DNA from: an uncultured Ruminococcus sp.
GTDB taxonomy: Bacteria; Bacillota; Clostridia; Oscillospirales; CAG-272
Reading direction: 5' to 3'
Length of the DNA stretch: 64,000 nucleotides
Assembly (NCBI GenBank): GCA_902782445.1
Contig: CACZNC010000015.1
Span: 1 to 64,000, forward strand
Shown: positions 44,376 to 52,642 of the stretch, piece after piece
How positions within the stretch are numbered: position 1 is the first letter of the stretch
Layout of the letters: every line of letters starts with the position of its first letter
Notes under the pieces: generated by a model
The model's database searches: none
The model's input: the letters and a program-made list of their open reading frames with translations, nothing else
What the model was told of the DNA's origin: nothing
Position numbers and translations under genes: made by a program

Positions 44376-45932
44376 TTACTCTCCCTCTTTCGAGATCATG
44401 GCGGCCATCGTTTTAAGATCCGCCGAGCCGAGGATGCCGTCGTCGAGGATCAGTTCCGCCAGATCGTCTTCCACGGTTCGCCAGAGAAGCATCTGCTGAC
44501 CGACCGCGTACCCGTCGTGGGAATAGGTGAGGATCTGCGCGTACCACGCTTCCCCGGCGAAGGCGATCTCCTCCCCCTCGTCGGCCGTGACGGCAAATCC
44601 GCTCGCTTCGCCCTGTTCCCGGAGGGTCTGGACCATGAACCCCGCGTATCGGAGCCAGCCGTCCTCCCCGCCTCCGAGGGCGTCGAGCTTTACGAAATTG
44701 AGGCGGATGGTCGCGCCGTCCGGTCCGTTCAAGGACGCGGCGCAGCGGGAGGAGCGGGCGTCGAAGGCCTCAGCGTCCTCGGGTCCCGTCATGCCGTTGC
44801 GTCCGGCGATCTCTGCCCGGGTCTCGAAGGTCCATCCCTCCGCCGCCGCGATGCAGATCCCTGCGAAGGGATTGCGGTAGACGCCGTTCTCTTCCGAATC
44901 CCCGCCCCAGCGGAAGAACACGGGATCCCGGGCGGGCGGCTTCGGCAGAGCGGGCAGGGGAGCGTCCGGCGCGGTGAAGAGGGAGGAAAGCTGGCGGGCC
45001 GTGATCCAGTCGGCGGGGGATTCGGTCACGGCCACCGTCACGAACCACCCGTCCGCCCTTTTCTGCACGTACCACACGCTGGAGCTCTCCTCGCCCTCCG
45101 GGAAGGTCAGGGGGAACGTGGCGCGGGTCCAGACGCCTCCGGCAAGTCCTGCCCTCGAGAGCGCGGCGCCCACGGCCTTCGTACCGTCGGATCCCCCCGC
45201 GAGCATCCCGTCCGCCAGAGCTCCGGCGTATTCGGATTCCGAGGGTTCCCGCCCTTCGCCGTCGAGTAGGGTGTCCGCCTTCTGGAAGAGCACGAGCACG
45301 TTGGCTCCGCCCTCCGACACCGCCTGCATCCCGACGACGGCTCCGCTCTCCTCCTCCCCGCTTCCGGCAAGGGCTCCGAGGGACTTGGCGTCGGAGAAAT
45401 GCCATCCCTCCCCCGGCAGAAGGAAGCGCAGTCCGGCCCATTCGTTGGTGTACCGATCATCCGTGATCTCCCCCGGGGTGAAGGGGATCGGTTCGGGCTC
45501 CGGCTCTGGCTCTGGTTCTGGCTCGGGCGTCGGCTCCGGTTCGGGCTCCGGCTCTGGCTCTGGTTCTGGCTCGGGCGTCGGCTCCGGTTCGGGTTCCGGT
45601 TCGGGCTCCGGTTCGGGCTCCGGGATCGGTTGCGCTTCCGTTTCGGGTACAGCTTCCGTTTCGAGTGCAGCTTCTGTTTCGGGTTTGGCTTCCGTTTCCG
45701 GTGCTGCTTTCGTCTCCGCAGCCGGTTCCGTTTCAGGCTTCGTCTCGGACTTCGGATCCGTCTCCGGGGCGGGTTCGGTTTCGGGTTTGTCCGCCGTCAT
45801 GCCGGTTTCGGGTTCCGACTCCCGGAGGGTGCACGACGCGAAAAACACCGTGTGAACCGGGATCAGCGCGGCGAGCAGAAGGGCGGTCAGCGCGGCGCGG
45901 GACGGATGGGAGCGGGAGGAGGGACGGATCAC
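44376..45932 (-). CDS. Lipoprotein with Glu-Pro repeat linker and two related C-terminal domains
   Basis: The 518-residue protein starts with GTG (AAGGAG upstream). It has a lipoprotein signal whose lipobox FASC gives lipid-modified Cys34. Residues 40-155 are a Thr/Glu/Pro then Glu-Pro repeat stretch that likely spans the cell wall. Two domains follow with matching openings ([20 protein letters not shown] near 163 and [20 protein letters not shown] near 341), so they look like an internal duplication. I recognise no enzyme motifs; a surface sensor or adhesin is possible. It is the first gene of a two-gene unit with the DUF3784 protein. Confidence 0.78.
   Translation of the reverse strand: MIRPSSRSHPSRAALTALLLAALIPVHTVFFASCTLRESEPETGMTADKPETEPAPETDPKSETKPETEPAAETKAAPETEAKPETEAALETEAVPETEAQPIPEPEPEPEPEPEPEPTPEPEPEPEPEPEPEPTPEPEPEPEPEPEPIPFTPGEITDDRYTNEWAGLRFLLPGEGWHFSDAKSLGALAGSGEEESGAVVGMQAVSEGGANVLVLFQKADTLLDGEGREPSESEYAGALADGMLAGGSDGTKAVGAALSRAGLAGGVWTRATFPLTFPEGEESSSVWYVQKRADGWFVTVAVTESPADWITARQLSSLFTAPDAPLPALPKPPARDPVFFRWGGDSEENGVYRNPFAGICIAAAEGWTFETRAEIAGRNGMTGPEDAEAFDARSSRCAASLNGPDGATIRLNFVKLDALGGGEDGWLRYAGFMVQTLREQGEASGFAVTADEGEEIAFAGEAWYAQILTYSHDGYAVGQQMLLWRTVEDDLAELILDDGILGSADLKTMAAMISKEGE
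45491..45620 (-). repeat. Tandem repeat encoding the Glu-Pro linker
   Basis: Two 48-bp units (45491-45538 and 45539-45586) are identical base for base and encode 16 residues each. A third, degenerate run continues to about 45620. Perfect identity suggests recent duplication or gene conversion, so length may vary between strains without a frame change. Confidence 0.85.
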
Positions 45933-45985
45933 GGCAGAATCTCCTTCGGGGACTGGACTCAGTCGGAAAACTCTCGTACAGGTCG

Positions 45986-46014
45986 ATTATAGCATTCCGC
46001 GGCGGGGATGTCAA
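45986..46014 (-). promoter_or_regulatory. Sigma-A promoter of the lipoprotein operon
   Basis: Read leftward, TTGACA (46009-46014) and TATAAT (45986-45991) are 17 bp apart. Confidence 0.8.
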
Positions 46015-46038
46015 GTCTTTCGGGGGCGGGAGCGGGAA

Positions 46039-46067
46039 TTGACATTTTCCGCCGTCTCTGGTATAAT
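46039..46067 (+). promoter_or_regulatory. Sigma-A promoter of the metallophosphoesterase gene
   Basis: TTGACA (46039-46044) and TATAAT (46062-46067) are 17 bp apart, with CTGG before the -10 box. It diverges from the lipoprotein promoter 25 bp away. Confidence 0.85.
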
Positions 46068-46108
46068 GGGCGCGGAAAACGGAAACCAAAGAACGGAGGA
46101 CTTCTTTC

Positions 46109-47098
46109 ATGTTCAGGCTCGAAAAGAAACCGGGCGAGGACTTCATCGTGCTCAATCTCTCCGATCCCCAGCTGGGCGACGGGGAATGGGCGGAGGATCA
46201 TCCGAACCGCCTCATCCTCGAAGGAACTGTGCGGGAGCTTGTGAAGCGCGTCCGGCCGGGTCTCATCACCGTATCGGGGGACTTGGCTTGGGCGGGGAAC
46301 GACGCAGCCTACGACGCGCTGGCGGACCTGCTCGACTCCACCGGGATCCCGTGGGCTCCGATGTGGGGGAATCACGACAATCAGGGGGGACCGGAGAAAG
46401 TCGAGGCGGTGGTGAAGCGCTATCTCACCCGTCCCCTCTGCCTCTACGAGCGGGGCCCGGCGGATCTCGGGAACGGGAATTACGTCATCCGCATCGAAGA
46501 AGAGGGGCGTCCCGTCGAAGGGATCCTCGTCATGGACTCCCACGACCGCGCGCCCTACGTCAACGAAAAGGGAGAAAAGAGCGAGGAATGGGCGAAGCTC
46601 TGGCCCGCTCAGCTCGACTGGTACCGGAACGAGATCGCCGCCCTCGAAGCCGACGGATGCCGCGATACCTCCCTCTTCATGCACATCCCGATCTACGCCT
46701 ACCGCGAAGCCCACGCCGCCGCCGAAAAGCCGGGGATCGACCCGAAATCGGTGACGCCGGAGCAGGCCGACGGCCCCGGGGTGTGGAATCCCGGATACGA
46801 GGACTCCTTCGGCGTGCGGCACGAGGGGATATGCAGCTATCCGGCCGACGAGGGGATGTTCGATCTCATCCTCGCCCTCGGTTCCACGAAAACCCTCGTC
46901 GCGGGCCACGACCACGTCAACAACACCGTGATCCGCTATCGGGGCGTGACCTTCGTGTACAGCCTCAAAGCCGGTCCGGGGTGCTACTGGGAGCCCTCCC
47001 TGAACGGGGGCACGGTGTTTGCGGTCTCCTCGGAGGGGGTCCGGGAAATCCGGCACGAATACGTGGACCCCGCTCCCTTCGCCGCCGGCCGGAGCTGA
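46109..47098 (+). CDS. Calcineurin-like metallophosphoesterase
   Basis: The 329-residue cytoplasmic protein has the binuclear-metal motifs of the family: LSDPQLG (first motif, with Gln where DxH is usual), SGDLAWAG, WGNHDN, a lone His in FMHIPIY and AGHDHVNN. The group resembles purple-acid-phosphatase-like proteins, but the natural substrate is unknown. GGAGG precedes the ATG. It has its own promoter and is followed by a 99-bp gap with a candidate sporulation promoter for the next gene. Confidence 0.88.
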   Translation: MFRLEKKPGEDFIVLNLSDPQLGDGEWAEDHPNRLILEGTVRELVKRVRPGLITVSGDLAWAGNDAAYDALADLLDSTGIPWAPMWGNHDNQGGPEKVEAVVKRYLTRPLCLYERGPADLGNGNYVIRIEEEGRPVEGILVMDSHDRAPYVNEKGEKSEEWAKLWPAQLDWYRNEIAALEADGCRDTSLFMHIPIYAYREAHAAAEKPGIDPKSVTPEQADGPGVWNPGYEDSFGVRHEGICSYPADEGMFDLILALGSTKTLVAGHDHVNNTVIRYRGVTFVYSLKAGPGCYWEPSLNGGTVFAVSSEGVREIRHEYVDPAPFAAGRS

Positions 47099-47127
47099 AA
47101 TTTTCGCGCCCGAATCGCCCGGATCCT

Positions 47128-47157
47128 GTATAACCGCGTTCCTTTCCGTGCACAATA
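47128..47157 (+). promoter_or_regulatory. Candidate forespore (sigma-F/sigma-G) promoter of the SpoIIQ-like gene
   Basis: GTATA (47128-47132), 15 bp, then GTGCACAATA (47148-47157) matches the known B. subtilis sigma-F pattern GYATA-N15-GGNNANANTR at all but one fixed position. It also nearly fits sigma-G (CATNHTA). It ends 40 bp before the ATG, and no sigma-A promoter is visible in the gap. Confidence 0.5.
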
Positions 47158-47197
47158 GTGCCGACCGAAAAAGCACTGCGCAAAGGAAGGAACCGAT

Positions 47198-48010
47198 ATG
47201 ACCGCAAGAACCAGAAAACAGAACCGCATCCTGACGGCGATCCTCACCATTCTGTCCGCCGTTCTGATCGCCCTCGCCGCCCTGACCGCCGGAGCGAACC
47301 GGAGAGCGAAGTCCGAAGAGAATCCCGCCCCGCCCGTCGGAAACCGGATCACGGACAAGGCCGCCGAGCCCTCCGTCCCGGACAGGATCCCCGGCAACGG
47401 AAAGAAGACCGGAGAACTGGCCGAGGACGCAGGGTTGAAAGTCCCCGAGACCGAAAAGCTGGACGAGAGGCTGAAACCGGCTCCCGGAAAAGACGCCGGA
47501 GCAGCGGAAGACGCCTCTGCCGCCCCTGCCGCCGTTCCCGTCTCCGCCGATCCCGGAGATTCCCTGCCCGTCTTCGTCCTCCCCCTTGAAAATGCCGCCG
47601 CGGTGAAGTCCTGCTCCCTCTCCGTCCCGGTGTTCTCCGCCACGATGAACGACTACCGGATCCACGCGGGCGTCGATTTTGCCGCCGTACCGGGGACTCC
47701 CGTTCTCGCCGCCGCCTCCGGGGAGATCGTCTCCTGCTTCAAGGACCCGATGATGGGGTATACGGTGGTCCTCGCCCACGACGGGGGAGCCGTGACCCGC
47801 TACAAGGGACTGTCCGAGGAGACCGCCGAGATCGCGAAGATCGGGGATAAGGTCACGGCCGGTCAGATCATCGGCGCGACGGGGGAGACGGCCCTCGTCG
47901 AGAGCGCGGAGGAAAACCACCTCCACTTCGAGCTTGCGGTGGACGGGAAGAACGTGGATCCCGCCGACTATATCGAATTCGCCTCCCTGTCGGACCTGTA
48001 CGAGGACTGA
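47198..48010 (+). CDS. SpoIIQ-like LytM (peptidase M23) membrane protein
   Basis: The 270-residue protein has an N-terminal membrane anchor (residues 10-32), a low-complexity linker (35-125) and a C-terminal LytM domain. The domain keeps the zinc motifs HAGVDFA (HxxxD) and HLHFE (HxH). MMGYTVVLAHDGGAVTRYKGLSEE closely resembles the corresponding part of SpoIIQ, the forespore partner of SpoIIIAH in the engulfment channel. Intact zinc residues would match clostridial rather than B. subtilis SpoIIQ. A general M23 endopeptidase is the alternative. The forespore-type promoter supports the SpoIIQ view. Confidence 0.65.
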   Translation: MTARTRKQNRILTAILTILSAVLIALAALTAGANRRAKSEENPAPPVGNRITDKAAEPSVPDRIPGNGKKTGELAEDAGLKVPETEKLDERLKPAPGKDAGAAEDASAAPAAVPVSADPGDSLPVFVLPLENAAAVKSCSLSVPVFSATMNDYRIHAGVDFAAVPGTPVLAAASGEIVSCFKDPMMGYTVVLAHDGGAVTRYKGLSEETAEIAKIGDKVTAGQIIGATGETALVESAEENHLHFELAVDGKNVDPADYIEFASLSDLYED

Positions 48011-48019
48011 CGGGGGCGC

Positions 48020-48056
48020 GCCGCGATCCTTCTTTCATCGAGGGACGCGGCTTTTT
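48020..48056 (+). terminator. Terminator of the SpoIIQ-like gene
   Basis: Arms GCCGCG..TCCTTC and GAGGGA..CGCGGC pair almost perfectly around a 7-nt loop and are followed by TTTTT. Confidence 0.85.
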
Positions 48057-48083
48057 CCGTTTCCGGGACAGGGAATCTCCCAG

Positions 48084-48112
48084 GCATACTCCCCTCCCCC
48101 GCCGCATAGGAT
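48084..48112 (+). promoter_or_regulatory. Second candidate sporulation promoter, upstream of the GHL10-amidase gene
   Basis: GCATA (48084-48088), 15 bp, then GCATAGGAT (48104-48112) shares the 14-mer CCGCATAGGATGGA and the spacing seen upstream of cwlD. It lies after the terminator and about 110 bp before the ATG. Confidence 0.35.
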
Positions 48113-48149
48113 GGAGCGCGAAAAAAACAGGCTCTTTTTCTCTCTCCCC

Positions 48150-48178
48150 TTGCAAAGGCGGGGGTTTTATGGTACAAT
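48150..48178 (+). promoter_or_regulatory. Probable sigma-A promoter of the GHL10-amidase gene
   Basis: TTGCAA (48150-48155) and TACAAT (48173-48178) are 17 bp apart, with TATGG before the -10 box. Transcription would start about 40 bp before the ATG. Confidence 0.65.
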
Positions 48179-48225
48179 AAATTGAGATAAATGTCGAAAT
48201 CTGTTCGCCGCGAAAGGGATGTCCC

Positions 48226-51200
48226 ATGCCGAAGAACCCCCGCCCGCCGCTTTGGATCCGGACCGCGCTCGCCGCGTCCTGTCTGCTTCTTCTGTCCTTC
48301 CTCCTCCCATCCTGCAGAAAGGTCCCGCCCGCCATGAATATCCCCCCCGAGCCCGCTCCCGCCCCGATGATCGAGGCCGGACACCTGATCGACCCGGATT
48401 CCGAGGTCCGCGGCGTGTGGATCGCCTCCGTCTGGAACCTCGACTATCCCTCCCGGACCGATCTCTCGGCGGAGGAGCTTCAGGCGGAACTGGACGCCAT
48501 TCTCGAAACCTGCGCGGACTGCGGGCTGAACACCGTGTTCTTTCAGGTCCGGCCCGCCGCGGACGCGCTGTACGAGAGCGATCTCTTCCCCGTCTCCTCG
48601 GCCCTTTCCTCCGCGGGGGAGCTGACCTTCGATCCCCTCCGGTATCTGGTGAACACCGCCCGGCCCCGGAACATCCGCGTCTTCGCCTGGGTCAATCCCC
48701 TCCGCGCCACTCTGATCGGGACCGATATCTCCGCTCTCCCGGACGGGCATCCGGCGAAGGCGCATCCCGAATGGACCGTGCCCTACGCCGACGGGAAGCT
48801 CTATTTCAACGCGGGACTGCCCGAGGTGCGGCGGCTCGTGGCGGACGGCGTGCGGGAGATCGTGACGCGGTACGACGTGGACGGCATCGTGTTCGACGAC
48901 TATTTCTACCCCTATCCCGCGAACGGCGAGGACGGAAAGCGGGCGGATTTCGACGACGGCGAGGCGTTCAGGCTCTACGGCGGGGACTTTGACGACGCAG
49001 CGGACTGGAGGCGGGACAACGTCAACCGGATGATCGCGGAGTGCTCCGAGGTGACGCACTTCATCGACCCGGAATGCCTCTTCGGCGTCTCCCCCTACGG
49101 CGTGTGGCAGAACAGCGACGGAAAAAACGGCGGATCGGACACCAATTCCTTCGAGGCTTACAAATTTCTCTACTGCGACGCGACGGCGTGGATCGACGCG
49201 GGGACGGTGGACTTCATTTCCCCGCAGATCTACTGGGATTTCGAATCGGATCAGGCCCCCTTCGACACCCTGCTACGCTGGTGGAACGACCGGCTGGACG
49301 GCTCCGGGGTGAAGCTCTGGGTCTCCCACGCCTGCTACAAGTACGACGAGCCGGACTGGCCGGATCCGACGGGACAGCTGAACGAACAGATCACCTTCGC
49401 CCGCTCCGAACGCTCCTACTACGGCTCGATCCTCTACGGCTACGACGAACTGAAGCGCAATGCCCGCGGCGCGGCGGACGACACGAAACGGGCGTTCTCC
49501 CCGGAGATCATCTATTCCGCCACCCTGTCGAACGGGCTCGGCGTCTCGGTCTCCTCCCCGGAGAGCGGAACGGTGCTCGACAGCCCCGAGACCTACATCA
49601 TGGGCTTCTCCGATCCCTATTACCCCCTCACGATGGACGGGAAAAAGGTCGGGCGGACCAAGAGCGGATATTTCAGCCTCACCGTCACCCTCGAAAACGG
49701 GGAGAACACCTTCGTCTTCGAGCAGAACGGACGGCGGTACACCTATACCCTCTGGTACGGCAGAAAGACGGGCGAGGTCGGGGAGACGGAGATCTCCGAG
49801 GAACCCGCCGACCCGGACGCGGAAAAAGAAGATCTCACCGTTCTCGGGTCGCTGAGCATCCCGTGGACCTATCCGGCCTCCGAAGTCATGACCTCGGAGG
49901 AAACCCTCTGGGTCAGCTGCACCGCCCCCGCGGATTCGGACGTGACGGCGGATCTCGGCGGGATCGTCACAAGGCTCGTCCCCCTCTCGGATCCGAAGAC
50001 CCGCAAGACCGACGACGGCTGGGTCTACGTGGCCTACGGCGCGAGCGTGAAGCTGCCCGAAGCCGGCCGGAACATCCTGCTCGACTGCTTTTCCGTTCGG
50101 TTCACCGCGGTCCATCCCGATTCCCCGGAGCCCATGACGGCCGAGGGGGTCCGGGTGCGGGTCCTCGGGGAAAACGCCGGGGTGCCCGTGACGGTTCTGA
50201 AAGATTCCACGCCCCTCAAGATCTCCCGGAACAGCTCCTATTACAACGACTACACCGTACAGTCCGCCGGGATGACCGATCTTGCGGTCGAACTGAAGGA
50301 CGGGTACTACCGGCTCCGCATGGGTGGGTATGTGGCCTCTGAGGACGTCGAGGAAACGGAGCTCGAACACTGGGACGATCCCATCAGTGAAGACGTCCCC
50401 CCGGAGGAAGACGCGCCGGACGAACCCGCACCGAATCCGGAGGACGAAACGGAAACCGCAGCGCCGGAGGAAGAAAAGGCCCCTCCGGTCAAGGCAGAGG
50501 AAGCGGAGGGAGAGGACAAGTCCGGCGGGGAAAAGACAGAGGAAAACTCCGGGGGAGACGAACCGGAAGAAGAGCCCGCAGAAGAGGAAAAGCCCCTCCC
50601 GGAATCCCGGACCTTCGCAAACAAGTATCTCGCGGGAGAACGCGTCTCCGCTGCCCCCGTGATCTCCGCCGAAGCCGTGAACCGCGGGCGCGTCACCGAG
50701 GCGGTCTTTCATTTCGCCGATCCCGACCGCCCCGCTCCGCTTTACACGAACTTGCTCCCGAAATCCCGGCCCCCCTACAACGCTTCGGTGGAAGACGGGG
50801 CCTTCGTGCTCACCCTCTATTCGGTGGACGGGCAGAACTGCGCCGATCTCGACTTCGGGGACAATCCCCTCTTCGACGGGTGCGAGACCGTCCGGCTCGA
50901 CGACCGGGTGCGCTACGTGTTCCGGCTGTACGACGCGGCGAACTTCTACGGCTTCGATCTCGCCTACCGGGAAGAGGGGGCGGGCATGGCGGCAGTGCTG
51001 ACCCTTAGAAACCCCGTCGCCGTCGATTTCGAATCCGATCGTCCCCTCAAAGGGATCCGGATGGTGCTCGACGCGGGACACGGGGGAAGCGATCCCGGCG
51101 CGTTCGGTCCGGTGCGGGAGGGGGCGTCCCTCGAATCGTCCGACGGGGGCACAGTCCCGGAATTCTCGAACAGCGAGAAGGACGTCAACCTGACCCTGAC

Positions 51201-51669
51201 CCTCGCGGCGGCGGAAAAACTGCGGGCTCTCGGGGCGGAGGTGATCCTGCTCCGGGGAGAGGACGAGACCTTCGATCTGCTCACCCGGGCGGCCGCCCTC
51301 GAATCCCTGGCCCCGGATCTCGCCGTCTCCCTGCATCAGAATTCGATGGGCTATACCGCGGACATCACGAAGATCCGGGGAACCCTCGGGCTCTGGTGTC
51401 AGGCGGGGGGATGGCTTCTCGCCGACAGCGTGGGGCGTTCCGTCGCCTCCTCCCTCGACCGGGCTTACCGCGAGACCCGCTGGCAGGCCCTCGCCATGTG
51501 CCGCTGTCCGAAATTCCCGTCGGCCCTTATCGAGGTCGGGTTCATGACCAACGTGGAGGAATACGAATTCATGACCTCCGCCCGGGGGATCGAGCTCGGA
51601 GCCCAGGGCGTGGCGGACGGGATCCTCGCGTATTTCCGGCGGGCCGCAGGATTCGCGGCGGGGGAGTGA
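48226..51669 (+). CDS. Giant lipoprotein: GHL10/DUF187-type glycosidase domain fused to an N-acetylmuramoyl-L-alanine amidase
   Basis: The 1147-residue protein has a lipoprotein signal (lipobox LPSC, Cys30). A GHL10-type TIM-barrel domain spans about 60-410 (EVRGVWIASVWNLDYPS, TVFFQVRPAADALYES, VDGIVFDDYFYPYP, DFISPQIYWDF), as in B. subtilis YngK. Beta-rich domains and an acidic linker (about 720-800) follow, then a complete Amidase_3 domain (946-1140). Its zinc/catalytic residues are in VLDAGHGGSDPG, SNSEKDVNL, SLHQNS and LIEVGFMTN. Both domains act on, or near, peptidoglycan, so a combined glycan-strand and stem-peptide hydrolase on the outer membrane face is inferred. RBS is AAAGGG. Confidence 0.85.
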   Translation: MPKNPRPPLWIRTALAASCLLLLSFLLPSCRKVPPAMNIPPEPAPAPMIEAGHLIDPDSEVRGVWIASVWNLDYPSRTDLSAEELQAELDAILETCADCGLNTVFFQVRPAADALYESDLFPVSSALSSAGELTFDPLRYLVNTARPRNIRVFAWVNPLRATLIGTDISALPDGHPAKAHPEWTVPYADGKLYFNAGLPEVRRLVADGVREIVTRYDVDGIVFDDYFYPYPANGEDGKRADFDDGEAFRLYGGDFDDAADWRRDNVNRMIAECSEVTHFIDPECLFGVSPYGVWQNSDGKNGGSDTNSFEAYKFLYCDATAWIDAGTVDFISPQIYWDFESDQAPFDTLLRWWNDRLDGSGVKLWVSHACYKYDEPDWPDPTGQLNEQITFARSERSYYGSILYGYDELKRNARGAADDTKRAFSPEIIYSATLSNGLGVSVSSPESGTVLDSPETYIMGFSDPYYPLTMDGKKVGRTKSGYFSLTVTLENGENTFVFEQNGRRYTYTLWYGRKTGEVGETEISEEPADPDAEKEDLTVLGSLSIPWTYPASEVMTSEETLWVSCTAPADSDVTADLGGIVTRLVPLSDPKTRKTDDGWVYVAYGASVKLPEAGRNILLDCFSVRFTAVHPDSPEPMTAEGVRVRVLGENAGVPVTVLKDSTPLKISRNSSYYNDYTVQSAGMTDLAVELKDGYYRLRMGGYVASEDVEETELEHWDDPISEDVPPEEDAPDEPAPNPEDETETAAPEEEKAPPVKAEEAEGEDKSGGEKTEENSGGDEPEEEPAEEEKPLPESRTFANKYLAGERVSAAPVISAEAVNRGRVTEAVFHFADPDRPAPLYTNLLPKSRPPYNASVEDGAFVLTLYSVDGQNCADLDFGDNPLFDGCETVRLDDRVRYVFRLYDAANFYGFDLAYREEGAGMAAVLTLRNPVAVDFESDRPLKGIRMVLDAGHGGSDPGAFGPVREGASLESSDGGTVPEFSNSEKDVNLTLTLAAAEKLRALGAEVILLRGEDETFDLLTRAAALESLAPDLAVSLHQNSMGYTADITKIRGTLGLWCQAGGWLLADSVGRSVASSLDRAYRETRWQALAMCRCPKFPSALIEVGFMTNVEEYEFMTSARGIELGAQGVADGILAYFRRAAGFAAGE

Positions 51670-51686
51670 ACGCCCGCTGTCCGGCC

Positions 51687-51715
51687 TTGACAAGCGCGGT
51701 CCGTTCCGGTATAAT
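51687..51715 (+). promoter_or_regulatory. Sigma-A promoter of the unknown gene at 51.8 kb
   Basis: TTGACA (51687-51692) and TATAAT (51710-51715) are 17 bp apart, with CCGG before the -10 box. Confidence 0.85.
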
Positions 51716-51763
51716 ATCCCTGTACCCCCGGGAAAAAGGGGGACGGACGGGAGGGAGGCGGCC

Positions 51764-52567
51764 ATGAATCCGGAAGAAAAGGGATCCTTCTCCATTTATT
51801 ACAGGGAAGACGGCCTCGTATTCGGGGACTGGGGCGGAAAGCTCTTTCTGATCCTCGATGGGGTCTCCTACGTGCTCACCGGCAATCCCCGGGAACCGGA
51901 CCTGTTTTTCAAGGGCTCGGACCGGACGATGCTCACGCTCAGACAGGCCTTCACGCCGGATGAACTCTGCCGGGCGGTCCGCCGGGCGGTCCGGGAGAAC
52001 GGGACGATCGCCGTGATCTCCGGGAACACCTACGACGTCAAGGGCGTCTTCCGCCTCATCCGGAAAGCGGTCGGCCTCGGAAGGGATTCCGTCGATCTCA
52101 GCTATGCGGAGGCCCGGCTTTTCATGGACTATTTGGAGGAGCAGGGGGCATACTCCCCGGAAACGGCGGTCTCCCCGTCCTCCTTCGGCCTCGCCAACCC
52201 GAGGATCATGAATCCCTTCCTGCACATCAAAAAAGCCGGATGCACGCCGGAGGGAAAATTTTATCTCATCCCGCCGGAGCCCGCGCCTTCCGGGGACGAT
52301 TTTTCCCGGCTGATCTCGAATCAGGTGCGGTTCGGATGCGGATACCGGACCCTCGGCAGACGCCGTCAGTATTACGCCTGGCACGGTGTCCCGAGCCGGA
52401 ACGACGACTATATCACTTATGCCGAGATCACAGCAAGAGAGTTCGACGCGATCATGCGGGAGTACCCCTGCCGGATCGAGGCGGACCGGGAGACGGCGGA
52501 GCGGTTCCGGGAACGGTACGTCGAAGGCCGTCCCATACTCAAAGAGGGATGGAACGTCTCCCTGTAA
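51764..52567 (+). CDS. Unknown cytoplasmic protein
   Basis: I do not recognise this 267-residue protein. It has no signal peptide or membrane helix. An N-terminal part (1-100) looks like a small mixed alpha/beta domain (FSIYYREDGLVFGDWGGKLFLILDG) and a C-terminal part (about 180-267) is rich in Arg and Tyr (RFGCGYRTLGRRRQYYAWHG). No metal or nucleotide motif stands out. A consensus promoter and a strong GGAGGGAGG support its being a real gene. It is followed by the flavodiiron fusion gene 75 bp later. Confidence 0.7.
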   Translation: MNPEEKGSFSIYYREDGLVFGDWGGKLFLILDGVSYVLTGNPREPDLFFKGSDRTMLTLRQAFTPDELCRAVRRAVRENGTIAVISGNTYDVKGVFRLIRKAVGLGRDSVDLSYAEARLFMDYLEEQGAYSPETAVSPSSFGLANPRIMNPFLHIKKAGCTPEGKFYLIPPEPAPSGDDFSRLISNQVRFGCGYRTLGRRRQYYAWHGVPSRNDDYITYAEITAREFDAIMREYPCRIEADRETAERFRERYVEGRPILKEGWNVSL

Positions 52568-52578
52568 AAAAGGAAAGA

Positions 52579-52606
52579 ACGGAAGCGGGAGGATCGTCCC
52601 GTCCGT
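52579..52606. other. Hairpin between the unknown gene and the flavodiiron gene
   Basis: ACGGAAGCGGGA and TCCCGTCCGT pair around GGATCG, with one bulge. There is no T run to the right, but a TTCTTTCCTTTTTT run to the left on the minus strand. It may slow transcription or protect a 3' end rather than terminate. Confidence 0.4.
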
Positions 52607-52642
52607 TCAGTCAAACAGAATCAATTGATCGGAGGATAAACC

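Noticed and set aside
45485-45640. CRISPR-like array
   Set aside because: The units are adjacent without spacers and encode an in-frame Glu-Pro linker.
44974-45992. Plus-strand Gly-Ser-rich and Leu-Arg-Phe-rich frames opposite the lipoprotein
   Set aside because: They are antisense translations of the Glu-Pro tandem repeat.
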